64,000 nucleotides of DNA from Paraglaciecola sp030730205 (GCF_052119645.1 NZ_JBGQOM010000006.1:248001-312000), one strand, 5' to 3'; counted from the stretch's first letter, positions 9,701 through 19,146 are shown. The notes: generated from the letters alone by a model not told the origin. Made by a program: numbers and translations.

Positions 9701-10216
9701 GCTGTCGGTAATGCCATTAAGTTCCTCGGTGATGCGGGTCCTGGTGTCAAGTTACCCAATGGTTTAATCACTGACTTTAGTTACTCAATATCCATGTGGC
9801 TCAATCCAACGGTCAAAACCCAATATACCTCGGCGTTTTTTGGTTATGCAGCGAGTAATAGTTGGATCAGCGTCGCGCCCTTTGGCCCTAGTGGCGACAC
9901 CATGTTGTGGTCGGGTGAAGCGTGGTTTGACGGTAATTTAGGTTCACAAATACCGGCTAGCCAGTGGTCACACATCGTGATTGTGGTAAACGAAGGAAGC
10001 TTTACTGCCTATCTTAATGGACAACTAGTGACTAGCCTTGAGGGTTTCCCCAATGTGTTTACTAAGGTTGGAAGTGCGTCCGGCTTTGCGCTGGCCACTA
10101 ACCTCTTTCCATGGGATGCCAACTACAACGGCATGATGGACGAGTTAGTGATCTTCGACGACCCGTTATCGCTCGAAGATGTGCAAGGGCTTTACGCTGA
10201 AGGTAATGTCCAATAA
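6791..10216 (+). CDS. Large lipoprotein GH43 endo-arabinanase-like enzyme with two Ig-like/LamG modules
   Basis: About 1141 aa. Met at 6791 is preferred: GAGG lies 9 nt upstream and the result is a compact lipoprotein signal with lipobox VSGC; ATG at 6776 and TTG at 6752 are alternatives. Order: GH43 domain (IGVHDPSIVKVDG base Asp; HPNAIDPAAFYDKNGN; NAIEGSFVIYS acid Glu; APGHNSASYD), resembling endo-1,5-alpha-L-arabinanases; a GH43 C-terminal beta-barrel (about 440-520) as in AbnB-type enzymes; then a bacterial Ig-like domain with LTWSSNKP and a LamG-like domain (DGVQVG, YDELTIYDEAL), and the same pair again (LSWTSSNTT; YLNGQL, MDELVIFDDPL). The LamG domains probably bind polysaccharide. It is followed by the first TonB-dependent receptor gene, suggesting coupled surface cleavage and uptake. 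Confidence 0.9.
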   Translation: MKLKTALFLSGIIAVSGCGGSGDDSNSPPSYTAPGNQTAVDPNAGISDSSQYNDIGVHDPSIVKVDGTYYVFGSHMAAAKSTDLMGWEYISNSVADTPLFNTYASEIAEGIAWTDGFVGNWAADVIQAPNGKFWFYYNHCGQDNPDTPEFDEVCWNRSYLGLAVSDSVEGPYTNQGVFLRSGYRAGELDTYPVDGVTAYNPAVHPNAIDPAAFYDKNGNLWMVYGSYSGGIFVLAMDETTGMPEAGQGYGKHLVGGNYNAIEGSFVIYSPDSDYYYLFWSDAGFAADGGYNIRVARSRTPDGPYLDAAGNDMVNATVANEMGNKMLGSHLWASAFGDPSAQYGYNAPGHNSASYDEQLGKYLLFTHTRFPQEEGRYDNIEAHSVRVHEMWLNKDQWLVVSPHRYAPVDGDNVVDPADLAGDYRLILQGKDSNGDEHQSVYVSLTNQGRYIQGDLSGVYKLYSDEPGRIRLSIDDDTSYEAVAKWQWNVEDQRFEVVISGMSAAGESFMAAKLPTKSVAQIVDDINAAVEQTFINEADPSQTLAVKQSLTFPATGARGAQLTWSSNKPRYIAADGTVTRPNVGEGDQTVTLTATIDVLGQTMTVTKDVIVAERSTYNRTAYYPFENSLSDSSMHYADAMAATSFAGDSLTSAVYIDGQVGKAVNLDGSYGVLLPNDVIDSYQYTVSFWLNQKMAEQWFRPAFFAAQSADPARWASFLPRSWNGELMLWSNWVDDKGNVSWLDGFSGVTYPVNEWHHVAFAVKNGAFQIYYDGVQVGSGANLRDIFTNSPEGTIITLGLNFWDAPTVAAYDELTIYDEALTAAEVKALEVDRLPAEQLLSIAQQALYLGNLDYVITDLVLPYSGPFASALSWTSSNTTVIDPTSGKVTRPVRGEADVTVTLTATMTLAGESTTKEFVAKVISKTPPAPVARFSFEDNLEDSVGNFNAGEAADKTAEIPLITPTDKVVTYAAGAVGNAIKFLGDAGPGVKLPNGLITDFSYSISMWLNPTVKTQYTSAFFGYAASNSWISVAPFGPSGDTMLWSGEAWFDGNLGSQIPASQWSHIVIVVNEGSFTAYLNGQLVTSLEGFPNVFTKVGSASGFALATNLFPWDANYNGMMDELVIFDDPLSLEDVQGLYAEGNVQ

Positions 10217-10316
10217 TGACCCGTGCTGAGTGGCGAGCCTCTCAGTCAATAAACACCATTTATGTTGGCCTGCTGCAAAAACAGTGGGCCGCTCAAAAAA
10301 ATTTGGGAGAACACCA

Positions 10317-13226
10317 ATGTTTAAGCTCTCTTTATTAAGCTCGGCGATTGCGACTACCTTAATCACGCTCAGCCAGACAAGTTATGCACAAGAGTCAGTG
10401 GCTCCAGAAGACTCCATGGAAGTGATTGAAGTCACGGGTATTCGTGGCAGTTTAGCCAAAGCCATTGATATTAAACGTGAAAAAATTGAGCCTGTGGACT
10501 CAATTGTGGCCGAAGATATCGGTAAGTTTCCGGATAACAACGTGATTGAAGCCTTACAACGGGTACCTGGTGTACAGGTAACGAACCGCGACCGTGGTGA
10601 AGTAGGCACTTTATCCATTCGTGGTTTAAGCGACATCACCACCACCATCAATGGGCGTCAGATGTACATTGGTACTGGGCGCTTTTACACCATGGCCGAT
10701 ACACCTGCGTCGTTAATTTCGCGAGTTGACGTATATAAAGCCCGCTCTGCCGACAAGATCCCCAGTGGTATTGCCGGACAAGTAGATGTCATGACCCAAC
10801 GTCCTTTTAACTTTGAAGGTGAAAAGTTTGTGGTTGCCGCCCGTGGCATATATTCGGATCAGGAAAAAACCTTTGATCCCAATATCAGCGCCATGGCCAG
10901 TAACGTGTGGCAATTAGATGCGGGTAAATTTGGTGCCTTAATCAACATCGCCTATGCCAAAACTAATTGGCGCGATCAAGGTATTACTGCGGGTGCGGTA
11001 TTCCCTTATTTTACAGGCTCGCCAGAAGGTCAAGGTTTAGATCGTTTTGGCAATACTGGCGATTTCCCCGCTTATGAGAGGATTAACTCGGCCTATTGGG
11101 ATCCAGGTTTAGAACAAGGCTTACCGAATACTGCCGGTTCAACCCTCAATACTAATGGCTATGAAAACGAATATATTTTGTCGCGGGATGCGGTGTTTGC
11201 CAGTGATTTATCGGGGCAACGTGAACGTCCAGCGATGAATTTATCTTTGCAATTTGCGCCTAACGATAAGTCTGAATATTTGTTTGAAGCTTTTTATAAT
11301 GGCTACCGTGAAACGGTGCGTAATAGCTTGTTTTTTGCTTATCCAGACTCGGCTTACAACATCAACTTTGATGATGATATAAGTTTCTACGAAGGCACTA
11401 ATATTGTTAAATCCCGTACGGTGTATGACGGTGATCCTCGTTATGGTACCTGGGAAACTGATTTTAACAGTACTGACGCTGACGTACGTCAAACCGATAC
11501 CTATATGTATGCCTTTGGTGGTAAGTGGGATTTGACCGACAACTTCCGTTTAGAAGCCGAGGTAGTGTCACAAAAAAGCGTATTTACGTCTGACTTTTTT
11601 GCTGTGCGTTTGTTACATGATTATTACGCCATGACAGTAGATTTTAATACTGGCGAGGGCGATGCAGGTTTGGTTTTCCATGATAATCCCGCCACGGCGG
11701 ATATTGATGAATCAGATTTATTAGATCCACGTATGTATTCTATGGGTCCAGCCTGGGATAACGGTAGTCGTGATGAAGGTAAGTCAGATGCTTTGTATTT
11801 AGATGCTAATTGGTTTGTAGAATTTGCCGGTATCACGCAAATTGATTTTGGTTTGTTGTATGAAAAACGCAATACCAATAATCGTAGTCGTGGTGCCAAT
11901 ATGCTGGTTGGACAATATGAAATCCCCATGACTAGCATGCCAGTGGAGTTTCTTGACGCAACAGAAAACTTCTTTGACGGTCGTGCGGCATTCCCCTCTG
12001 GTTGGTTGATTGGTGATATCGACTATATGGTGAATAACAAAGATTATTTCCGTGAACTTTATGGATTCACCGATGAAAACGGTGAGCCTGTGGATAATTA
12101 TCTGACGGGTGGTGCATCGTTAATTTCACGTCGTACTTTTGAAGCTGAAGAAAAAACAGTCGATCTATATGTACAAGCAAAGTTTGAATATGACGTACCG
12201 GGCGGCATATTGGACGGTACGGTTGGTGTGCGTTACACCGATGCAAGTACACCTTATATATTTGACCGGGTGGATACCGCAAATCAGGTGGTTGAACAAG
12301 ACAATGGTGAAAATACCAGTAGTGATCTACTTCCGTCATTTATCGCTCGTTATACCTTCGACGACAACTATGTGTTCCGCTTGGCTTATACGGAGACCAT
12401 GCGTCGCCCAGACTTTGGCTCGTTGAATCCTTATACCACTTATTCAAAAGGTGTTACTTCAGTTGGTACCGGTACGGCTAATTCGGGTAATCCCAATTTA
12501 AAACCGGTTATTTCCAAGAACTTAGATTTGTCTTTTGAATATTATTTTGGTGAAGCCAATGCCATTTATGCCACTTTGTTTGATCGTAAGATTGAAGGCT
12601 TAGTGGTGGGTTCGCGTACCGAAATTTATTATGACTATCCAGATGACGTTGATAGCAATGGTAATGAAATAGGAGAGCTATTACACATCCTTAATCGTCC
12701 TGATAACTCGGCAAATGGCAAGTTAAAAGGTTTTGAATTAGGCGTGGTGTACTTCCCTGAAAGTCTACCAGGTATACTCGACGGCTTTGGTATTCAGGCC
12801 AGTTATACCTCTTTAGATTCCTCACAGGATTTACCAGTGTATGATCAGAATGATCCCACCAACCCTGATCCAATCGGGTACGACACGGTGGAAATGTTTG
12901 GTGTATCTGATGAGTCTTACAGTGTGGTATTGGCTTATGAAAAAAATGACTTTAGCAGCCGTTTATCTTATGTATGGCGTGATGCATTTCGTTACGACAA
13001 CGAAGCAGCCATCTTTGCTAACCCCTTGGCCCGTTACCGTGCACCAGAAACCAGTTTAGATTTTCAATTGTCATATAACGTCACTGAAAATATGGTTGTT
13101 ACCTTTGATGCCACCAATCTAACCGATGAGAAATTCCAAGCTTATTATCAGTATCCTGATATTTATAACTTCTCCTCAGGTATTTATAGTCGCACCTTTG
13201 CCTTAGGTTTGAGATATTCACTGTAA
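10317..13226 (+). CDS. TonB-dependent receptor, probable arabino-oligosaccharide importer 1
   Basis: 969-aa outer-membrane receptor of the TonB-Xanth-Caul type (TIGR01782-like). The start at 10317 has GGGAGA just upstream and a good signal peptide (FKLSLLSSAIATTLITLSQTSYAQ). A TonB-box-like segment (EVIEVTGIRGS) is followed by the plug (VDSIVAEDIGKFPDNNVIEALQ, VTNRDRGEVGTLSIRGL) and a 22-strand-type barrel ending in an aromatic-rich strand (TFALGLRYSL). It resembles the second receptor at 13.9 kb along its whole length. It follows the lipoprotein endo-arabinanase by 100 bp without a terminator, so they are probably cotranscribed. Arabinan fragments are the likely ligands, inferred from context only. 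Confidence 0.9.
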   Translation: MFKLSLLSSAIATTLITLSQTSYAQESVAPEDSMEVIEVTGIRGSLAKAIDIKREKIEPVDSIVAEDIGKFPDNNVIEALQRVPGVQVTNRDRGEVGTLSIRGLSDITTTINGRQMYIGTGRFYTMADTPASLISRVDVYKARSADKIPSGIAGQVDVMTQRPFNFEGEKFVVAARGIYSDQEKTFDPNISAMASNVWQLDAGKFGALINIAYAKTNWRDQGITAGAVFPYFTGSPEGQGLDRFGNTGDFPAYERINSAYWDPGLEQGLPNTAGSTLNTNGYENEYILSRDAVFASDLSGQRERPAMNLSLQFAPNDKSEYLFEAFYNGYRETVRNSLFFAYPDSAYNINFDDDISFYEGTNIVKSRTVYDGDPRYGTWETDFNSTDADVRQTDTYMYAFGGKWDLTDNFRLEAEVVSQKSVFTSDFFAVRLLHDYYAMTVDFNTGEGDAGLVFHDNPATADIDESDLLDPRMYSMGPAWDNGSRDEGKSDALYLDANWFVEFAGITQIDFGLLYEKRNTNNRSRGANMLVGQYEIPMTSMPVEFLDATENFFDGRAAFPSGWLIGDIDYMVNNKDYFRELYGFTDENGEPVDNYLTGGASLISRRTFEAEEKTVDLYVQAKFEYDVPGGILDGTVGVRYTDASTPYIFDRVDTANQVVEQDNGENTSSDLLPSFIARYTFDDNYVFRLAYTETMRRPDFGSLNPYTTYSKGVTSVGTGTANSGNPNLKPVISKNLDLSFEYYFGEANAIYATLFDRKIEGLVVGSRTEIYYDYPDDVDSNGNEIGELLHILNRPDNSANGKLKGFELGVVYFPESLPGILDGFGIQASYTSLDSSQDLPVYDQNDPTNPDPIGYDTVEMFGVSDESYSVVLAYEKNDFSSRLSYVWRDAFRYDNEAAIFANPLARYRAPETSLDFQLSYNVTENMVVTFDATNLTDEKFQAYYQYPDIYNFSSGIYSRTFALGLRYSL

Positions 13227-13243
13227 AATTTTAGCCTTAAATC

Positions 13244-13268
13244 GCCCCGCCTATGCGGGGCTTTTTTT
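13244..13268 (+). terminator. Rho-independent terminator after TonB receptor 1
   Basis: GCCCCGC (13244-13250) pairs with GCGGGGC (13255-13261), with a 4-nt loop followed by seven T. Confidence 0.93.
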
Positions 13269-13854
13269 GGCTTGCAATTTATGCACTGGGAGCACAGTTG
13301 TTCGGGTTGATGGCATTATTTTCATATCTGCATTATTTGTAATACAAATATATGTAAAATTAAACTTAATCGTTCTGAGCTGAACGAGCATGGAAATTGA
13401 GTTTTATTTGCTATAAGCACCAAATAGTAGATTAACTAAAATACATTGGCTTTTGGAGTGAGCTGAACTTGAAATAAACGCATTAAAAATAATGAGTATT
13501 TAATTAGTGATTGATATATAACATTATTATTTGGTTTGTTGGGGTTTTAATAAGTGTGAAACAAGCTAAGGAGCATTGCTGAAACTAGCCTTTATTGCTT
13601 TTAAATACGGCAATCATCTCTACCTTTAATTTTGAAAAAGAATTACCTGACGGTATTTTAAGCACTGAATGCTAAATTGTTAATTTCTTTATTGACAGTT
13701 TAAATGTCATACAATATTATCAATAAAAGATAACAATACGTTTACAAGTTGTAAGGCTTAAGTGGTAACAAACCATGCCAACCCAATGTAAATACACTTT
13801 TGCTTTTTGCTGCCTTTCGCCGCACAAAGGACACACACAAACCGGAGTCTACCC
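13269..13854. promoter_or_regulatory. Long upstream region of TonB receptor 2 with two GntR-type palindromes
   Basis: About 590 bp of AT-rich DNA without a convincing gene. At 13334-13350 there is a perfect 17-bp palindrome, TATTTGT-AAT-ACAAATA. At 13705-13720 TGTCATACAATATTAT is the inverted form of the operator at 6683. Two separated sites suggest regulated expression, possibly by looping, by the local FadR-type GntR protein (inference). CCGGAG before the ATG at 13855 is the ribosome-binding site. Confidence 0.6.
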
Positions 13855-16644
13855 ATGTTTAAACTTACTCAGATAACAAGCGCGGTTATATTAGCGTTTG
13901 TTAGCCAAGGACTGTATGCGCAAGAAAATAGCACTGCAGGTAATCAAACTGAAAATGACGGTGTTGAAGTCATTCAAGTATCAGGAATTCGCGGTAGTTT
14001 AAATAAAGCCCTGAATATTAAACGCCAGAGCATGAATTTAGTTGATGCCATCGTGGCAGAAGATATTGGTAAGTTTCCAGATAACAACGTGGTAGAAGCC
14101 TTACAACGTGTATCTGGTGTGCAGGTTACAGATCGTGGTGCCGGTGAAGTATCTAGTGTCTCCATCCGTGGTTTAACTGACGTAACCACTACCGTAAATG
14201 GCCGTACTATTTTCACCGCGTCTGGTCGCTCTGTTGCCTTGGCAGATATCCCCGCTAGTTTGTTAAGTGGAGTAGATGTTTACAAAACTCGCTCTGCAGA
14301 ATTAATTGAAAGTGGTATTGCCGGGCAAATTGACATTCATACTCAACGACCTTTCGATTTTGAAGGCAGTAAAGTGGTGGTTGCGGCGCGGGGTATTTAT
14401 CAAGAGTTGGCTGACAAGGTCGATCCTAATGTCAGTGCCTTACTTAGTAATCGTTGGGAGTTGGATGGCGGCAAAGAATTTGGTGCTTTACTAAACGTAT
14501 CTTTTGCCCGCACTAATTATAAAGACCAAAGTATAACCCCTGGCGCAGTAGTTCCTTTCTTTACTGAAGATGTGCCTGCTGGTTTTGCCCCTTACCAAGC
14601 ATTTCCATCAGAAAATGCTGATGGCAGCACGGTATGGCAGCGCGGAAGCGAGTCAGGTCTGCCTTTTACTGCAGGCTCGACACTTAACTTTGAAGGTCAG
14701 GACTATGCTTATGTATTAAGTCGTGACGCTATTTTTGCCAGTGATTTTACCGGTAAGCGTGAGCGCCCCGCGGTTAACTTATCATTACAATTTGCACCCA
14801 ATGATACTTCTGAGTATATCTTTGAGGCATTTTACAACGGCTATCGTAACGAGTCTTTCAACTCACTGATGTTTACTTTTGTTGATTGGTGGGGCTCTTT
14901 AGGCGACAACCCTAGTCAAAGCATTGAGTTATATGACGGTACCAATATGGTGAAATCAAGAACCGTTAATGACGTATATGGCTTTAATAGTGGCGATTTA
15001 AGTGTTGGTAAAACCGATAGTTATGTTTACGCCTTGGGGGGAAAATGGGAATTGACTGATGACTTACAGTTAGAGTCTGAAGTGGTTTACCAAAAGAGCG
15101 AATTCGAAGACACCTTTTTTGCTATGCGTACCGACCGCGTTGCACCTGGGGTTAACGTTGATTTTAATCACGACAATGGCTTACCCGCCTTAGAATTTTT
15201 AGATAACGCCGCAACCGACGTCAATGAGGCTGACTTGACCGAAACTTCTTTGTGGAACGTTGCCCAGCTTTATGACAATGGTTCTTATCGTAAAGGTGAC
15301 GCCCTCACTTTTACCGTTGATGGCAGTTATTATGCCGATTTAGCTTGGATAAAAAGTGTTAAGTTTGGCCTACGTTATGACGATCGTAGTGCCGAGGAAG
15401 GGAGTCGAGCCATTGACGGTTTTTTAGGCCAGTCCTTGAGCAGTTTAGATCCGGGCTTGGCTTACAACACCACTAATTTCTTTGACGGGCGCGCTGATAT
15501 TCCTAGCGAATGGGTAGTGGCTAACGGCCATTATATTTATGCCAATGCTGACGAATTCCGCACTCTATACGGTTGGGAAAAAGAATCGAACGAGAGAAAC
15601 TTTGATATTAGTGAAACAACTACCGCAGTTTATGCCCAAGCTAACTTCGAAACAGAAATTGCTGGTAAAAAACTCGACGGTCAATTTGGCTTACGTTATG
15701 TCAATGTAGAAACTGATTTGTCTTTTATCAGTGAAGCAACAGGCGAGTTCACTGACGATTCTGTTAGTGCCTCTAAGTTACTGCCTAGTTTGATGGTGAG
15801 ATATAACTTAACTGACGATTTGGTTGCTCGTTTTGCCTATGGTGAAACCTTACGTCGTCCTAATTTTGGCGATTTAAACCCTAATATCACTTATCAAGAA
15901 GATGTAACTAATATCGGTTATGGTCAAGGCACGGGCGGAAATCCTAACTTGAAACCGACAGAGTCAACCAATATCGATGTAACGTTGGAATGGTACTTTG
16001 CCCCTACCAGTTCACTTTACGCCACTGTTTTTCAACGTGATATTACCGGGCTAGTGAGTAGCTTCCGTAATGTGCAAAACTTTGCTGGTTCAGATGATAT
16101 CGAAGCAGGTTTATATATTGTTAGTCAACCTGATAACGCGTCTGATGGAGAACTAAATGGCTTGGAAGTAGGTTTGGTGTATTTCCCAGAAAACTTACCT
16201 GAAGTATTAGATGGTTTAGGTATTCAAGCCAGCTTTACCAGTTTGGATTCTTCGCAAGAGATCCCTCAGCTGAATCAAGCGGGCGAAGTGACGGGTGTAG
16301 ATAAACGTTCAATTTTTGGTGTATCGGATACCTCTTATTCCGCCATCTTAATCTATGAAAAAGAAGACTTTGATATGCGTTTAACCTATACATGGCGTGA
16401 TGATTTCTTAAATAACTATGAAGCGGCTTTGTTTGCTGCTCCCTTAGGTGTTTATAGAAAACCTGAAAGCAGTGTGGACTTCCAGTTAAGTTATGACGTG
16501 ACTGATAATTTAGTCGTGACTTTTGATGCCACTAACTTAACGGATGAAGTGTATCAAAGTTATTATCAGTATCCTGATACCCACAACTTTGGCAATGCTA
16601 TTTATAGCCGTACCTTTGCCTTAGGTGCCAGATACTCATTTTAG
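13855..16644 (+). CDS. TonB-dependent receptor, probable arabino-oligosaccharide importer 2
   Basis: 929-aa paralogue of the receptor at 10.3 kb. Signal peptide FKLTQITSAVILAFVSQGLYAQ, TonB-box-like EVIQVSGIRGS, plug motifs VDAIVAEDIGKFPDNNVVEAL and SSVSIRGLTDVTTTVNGR, then a barrel ending TFALGARYSF. Blocks such as RERPAVNLSLQFAPNDTSEY and GGNPNLKP are shared with receptor 1, while extracellular loop regions differ, so the two may take different oligosaccharide lengths or branchings. The start is set by CCGGAG upstream of 13855. It has its own long regulatory region and terminator, so it can be expressed separately from receptor 1. Confidence 0.9.
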   Translation: MFKLTQITSAVILAFVSQGLYAQENSTAGNQTENDGVEVIQVSGIRGSLNKALNIKRQSMNLVDAIVAEDIGKFPDNNVVEALQRVSGVQVTDRGAGEVSSVSIRGLTDVTTTVNGRTIFTASGRSVALADIPASLLSGVDVYKTRSAELIESGIAGQIDIHTQRPFDFEGSKVVVAARGIYQELADKVDPNVSALLSNRWELDGGKEFGALLNVSFARTNYKDQSITPGAVVPFFTEDVPAGFAPYQAFPSENADGSTVWQRGSESGLPFTAGSTLNFEGQDYAYVLSRDAIFASDFTGKRERPAVNLSLQFAPNDTSEYIFEAFYNGYRNESFNSLMFTFVDWWGSLGDNPSQSIELYDGTNMVKSRTVNDVYGFNSGDLSVGKTDSYVYALGGKWELTDDLQLESEVVYQKSEFEDTFFAMRTDRVAPGVNVDFNHDNGLPALEFLDNAATDVNEADLTETSLWNVAQLYDNGSYRKGDALTFTVDGSYYADLAWIKSVKFGLRYDDRSAEEGSRAIDGFLGQSLSSLDPGLAYNTTNFFDGRADIPSEWVVANGHYIYANADEFRTLYGWEKESNERNFDISETTTAVYAQANFETEIAGKKLDGQFGLRYVNVETDLSFISEATGEFTDDSVSASKLLPSLMVRYNLTDDLVARFAYGETLRRPNFGDLNPNITYQEDVTNIGYGQGTGGNPNLKPTESTNIDVTLEWYFAPTSSLYATVFQRDITGLVSSFRNVQNFAGSDDIEAGLYIVSQPDNASDGELNGLEVGLVYFPENLPEVLDGLGIQASFTSLDSSQEIPQLNQAGEVTGVDKRSIFGVSDTSYSAILIYEKEDFDMRLTYTWRDDFLNNYEAALFAAPLGVYRKPESSVDFQLSYDVTDNLVVTFDATNLTDEVYQSYYQYPDTHNFGNAIYSRTFALGARYSF

Positions 16645-16660
16645 CTCCGTAGTGTCCCTT

Positions 16661-16684
16661 GCCCCGCACTTGCGGGGCTTTTTT
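16661..16684 (+). terminator. Rho-independent terminator after TonB receptor 2
   Basis: GCCCCGC (16661-16667) and GCGGGGC (16672-16678) with a 4-nt loop and six T. It closely copies the terminator after receptor 1, in line with duplication of the receptor gene with its 3' end. Confidence 0.93.
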
Positions 16685-16830
16685 GTTAATTGCGTTCAGT
16701 TAAATTAGAACGGATTGTTAGTGAAAATAAGGTAGTGCTAGTAGTAAAGTGTAACCCGCTGGTGTAGACATTTGTTATGTTTGGTGGGCTCAGCAGTAAA
16801 TTGTCGTAAGACACTCACAGTGGAAAATCT

Positions 16831-18168
16831 ATGTCTAATTTAAAATTATCTGTGGTAGAAAAAGTAGGGTTTGGTGCAGGTGATATGGCAGTGAATGTCA
16901 TGGTAGCGGCACTGTTTTTCTTTATGTCGTTTTTCTATACGGATATCTATGGACTCGATCCGGTAGACATGGGGATCTTGTTTTTAGTCGCTCGTTTTGT
17001 GGATGCGTTTACCGACCCCTTAATGGGGATTATTACCGATAAAGTAAAAACCCGTTGGGGTCAGTTCCGCCATTGGTTTTTGTTTTTGTCCATCCCCTAT
17101 GGTTTATCCGTCATGTTGTTGTTTACCACACCCGACTTTGACTACAACATGAAACTGGCTTGGGCTTATGGCACCTATTTGTTTGCCACATTGATGTTTA
17201 CGGGCATCGCCATTCCTTATATTTCCTACATTGGGGTATTAACCGCTGATCCTAAAGAGCGTTTGTCGGCCAATGGTTATCGCATGTTTTTTGCTAAAAT
17301 CGCTAACGTCATCATCGTTTTTTCGGTGCCGCTGTTAGCCGTAATGTGGGGCGGGGATGATTTAGCCAAGGGTTATCAGCTGGCCATGGTCTTGGTCTCC
17401 ATTTGTGGCGTTGCCTTATTGTTGTTTTGTTTTTTTACCACCAAAGAACGTATTGCTCATAGAGTGGAACAACAAAGTTTATTGCTGCAATTCAAAGGTT
17501 TGTTGAAAAACGATCAGTGGTTATTACTCTGTGCAGCCTGTGTATTAGGCACCCTGGGTTACGCCATTCGTGGCAGTGTGGCCATGTATTACGCCAAATA
17601 TTATCTTGGCGCGCCTACTTTGGCTGGTGTGTTTACCAGTGCCGGTATCGCCGCGTCTATTGTTTCTATGGTGGCCAGTACGTGGATCACCAAACGTTAT
17701 TGCAAAATCAAACTGTTCCGCTGGTCACAAATCGCCGTGCTGTTTATCTCTGTTGCCATGTATTTTACGGTGGGGCCGGGCGACATCGTATTGGCTTTTG
17801 TTTTATATATTTTGTTGTGTTTTGTGGTGGATTTACATGCGCCAGTCTTTTGGTCGGCCATAGCCGAAGCGGTGGATTATGGCGAAATTAAAGATGGTGT
17901 GCGTGCCTCTGGATTATCCTTTGGTGGTATCTCATTTTGCCAAAAAGCCGGTGGTGGCCTGGCAGGTTTAACCGGTGGTTTATTGCTGGCGTTTTTCGAA
18001 TATCAACCTAATGCAGTGCAAAGTGATTTTACCTTAACGGGTTTAGCTTTAATGCTGACCATCATTCCCGGGGTGTTTCATGCCTTACTGGGTTTTGTAT
18101 TGTTCAAATACAAGATTTCCGACAACTACTACACCACTATGATTAAAACTCAGCGTTTGCCAGAGTAA
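16831..18168 (+). CDS. GPH-family cation:sugar symporter
   Basis: 445-aa inner-membrane protein with about 12 hydrophobic segments. The N-terminal region (EKVGFGAGDMAVN, FYTDIYGLDPVDMGILFLVARFVDA, TDPLMGIITDKVKTRWGQFRHW) is the signature of the glycoside-pentoside-hexuronide:cation symporter family (MelB, XynP, YicJ). The Asp residues near the start of helix 2 and the TDP/GxxxDK loop belong to the cation and sugar binding region of MelB-like carriers. The next gene, 18 bp away, codes for a GH43 enzyme without a signal peptide; this symporter-plus-cytoplasmic-GH43 pairing suggests import of short arabino-oligosaccharides that are cleaved inside. Substrate is inference. Confidence 0.9.
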   Translation: MSNLKLSVVEKVGFGAGDMAVNVMVAALFFFMSFFYTDIYGLDPVDMGILFLVARFVDAFTDPLMGIITDKVKTRWGQFRHWFLFLSIPYGLSVMLLFTTPDFDYNMKLAWAYGTYLFATLMFTGIAIPYISYIGVLTADPKERLSANGYRMFFAKIANVIIVFSVPLLAVMWGGDDLAKGYQLAMVLVSICGVALLLFCFFTTKERIAHRVEQQSLLLQFKGLLKNDQWLLLCAACVLGTLGYAIRGSVAMYYAKYYLGAPTLAGVFTSAGIAASIVSMVASTWITKRYCKIKLFRWSQIAVLFISVAMYFTVGPGDIVLAFVLYILLCFVVDLHAPVFWSAIAEAVDYGEIKDGVRASGLSFGGISFCQKAGGGLAGLTGGLLLAFFEYQPNAVQSDFTLTGLALMLTIIPGVFHALLGFVLFKYKISDNYYTTMIKTQRLPE

Positions 18169-18186
18169 TATTTTTCAGGAGCTAAA

Positions 18187-19131
18187 ATGAGTGCTTTACC
18201 TAAACCATTGATACCCCAGCGTGCCGACCCTTTTGTGTATAAACACACTGATGGTTATTATTATTTTACTGCCTCAGTGCCTAAGTACGATGGCATAGAA
18301 TTACGCCGCGCTAAAACCTTGGCCGGATTGGCCACAGCGATACCTAAAATGGTGTGGATGAAACCTGCAACAGGTCCTTATTCTGAACTGATTTGGGCAC
18401 CGGAAATTCATTTTAATGACGGTGCGTGGTATGTGTATTTTGCTGCCGCACCGAGCCGTGAAATTAAATACGATTTATTCCAACATCGCATGTATGCCAT
18501 TAGTTGTGCTGATGCTAATCCAGTAGACGGAGAGTGGTCATTTTGCGGTCAAGTTGAAACCCCCATCGATACCTTTTGCTTAGATGCCACCACCTTTTAT
18601 CACAAGGATGAATTGTATTATTTGTGGGCGCAAAAAGAGCCGGGCATACGTGGTAACTCCAATTTATTACTGGCCAAGATGGAAACCCCCACCAAGATCA
18701 AGGGCGAGATCACCCGCTTGTCTATTCCTGAATTGGACTGGGAAATCGTCGGTTTTTGGGTTAACGAAGGGCCAAACGTACTTAAACGTAATGGCAAAAT
18801 TTTCTTGACCTATTCTGCCAGTGCCACCGACGAAAACTATGCCATGGGTTTACTCTACGCCGACTTAGATTCTGATCTTATGGATGCAACAAACTGGACC
18901 AAGGTACAGCAGCCCGTGTTTTGTACTAACGATGAGCTCAGCATGTTTGGTCCGGGTCACAACAGTTTTACTGTGGATGAAGAGGGTAATGATGTGCTGG
19001 TTTACCATTGCCGCCAATATACTGAAATTGAAGGTGATCCCTTGTGGAACCCCGATCGTCATACTTTTATCAAACGTTTGCATTGGGATGAACAAGGTAT
19101 GCCCGTGTTTGGTGTGCCCGGCGAAGAATAA
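18187..19131 (+). CDS. Cytoplasmic GH43 exo-alpha-L-arabinofuranosidase-like enzyme
   Basis: 314 aa, without signal peptide. GH43 triad: QRADPFVYKHTDG (base Asp), FCLDATTFYHKDE (second Asp), WVNEGPNVLKRNG (acid Glu); FGPGHNSFTVDEEG and HCRQY follow. It resembles exo-1,5-alpha-L-arabinofuranosidases and is closely related to the exported GH43 at 29.2 kb (shared QRADP, LDATTF, VNEG, YSA.ATD, AMG.L.AD, FGPGHNSFTV). It is preceded by AGGAGC and lies 18 bp after the GPH symporter, so the pair is very likely an operon for uptake and intracellular hydrolysis of arabino-oligosaccharides. A terminator follows. Confidence 0.92.
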   Translation: MSALPKPLIPQRADPFVYKHTDGYYYFTASVPKYDGIELRRAKTLAGLATAIPKMVWMKPATGPYSELIWAPEIHFNDGAWYVYFAAAPSREIKYDLFQHRMYAISCADANPVDGEWSFCGQVETPIDTFCLDATTFYHKDELYYLWAQKEPGIRGNSNLLLAKMETPTKIKGEITRLSIPELDWEIVGFWVNEGPNVLKRNGKIFLTYSASATDENYAMGLLYADLDSDLMDATNWTKVQQPVFCTNDELSMFGPGHNSFTVDEEGNDVLVYHCRQYTEIEGDPLWNPDRHTFIKRLHWDEQGMPVFGVPGEE

Positions 19132-19146
19132 ATAATTTAACCCAAG

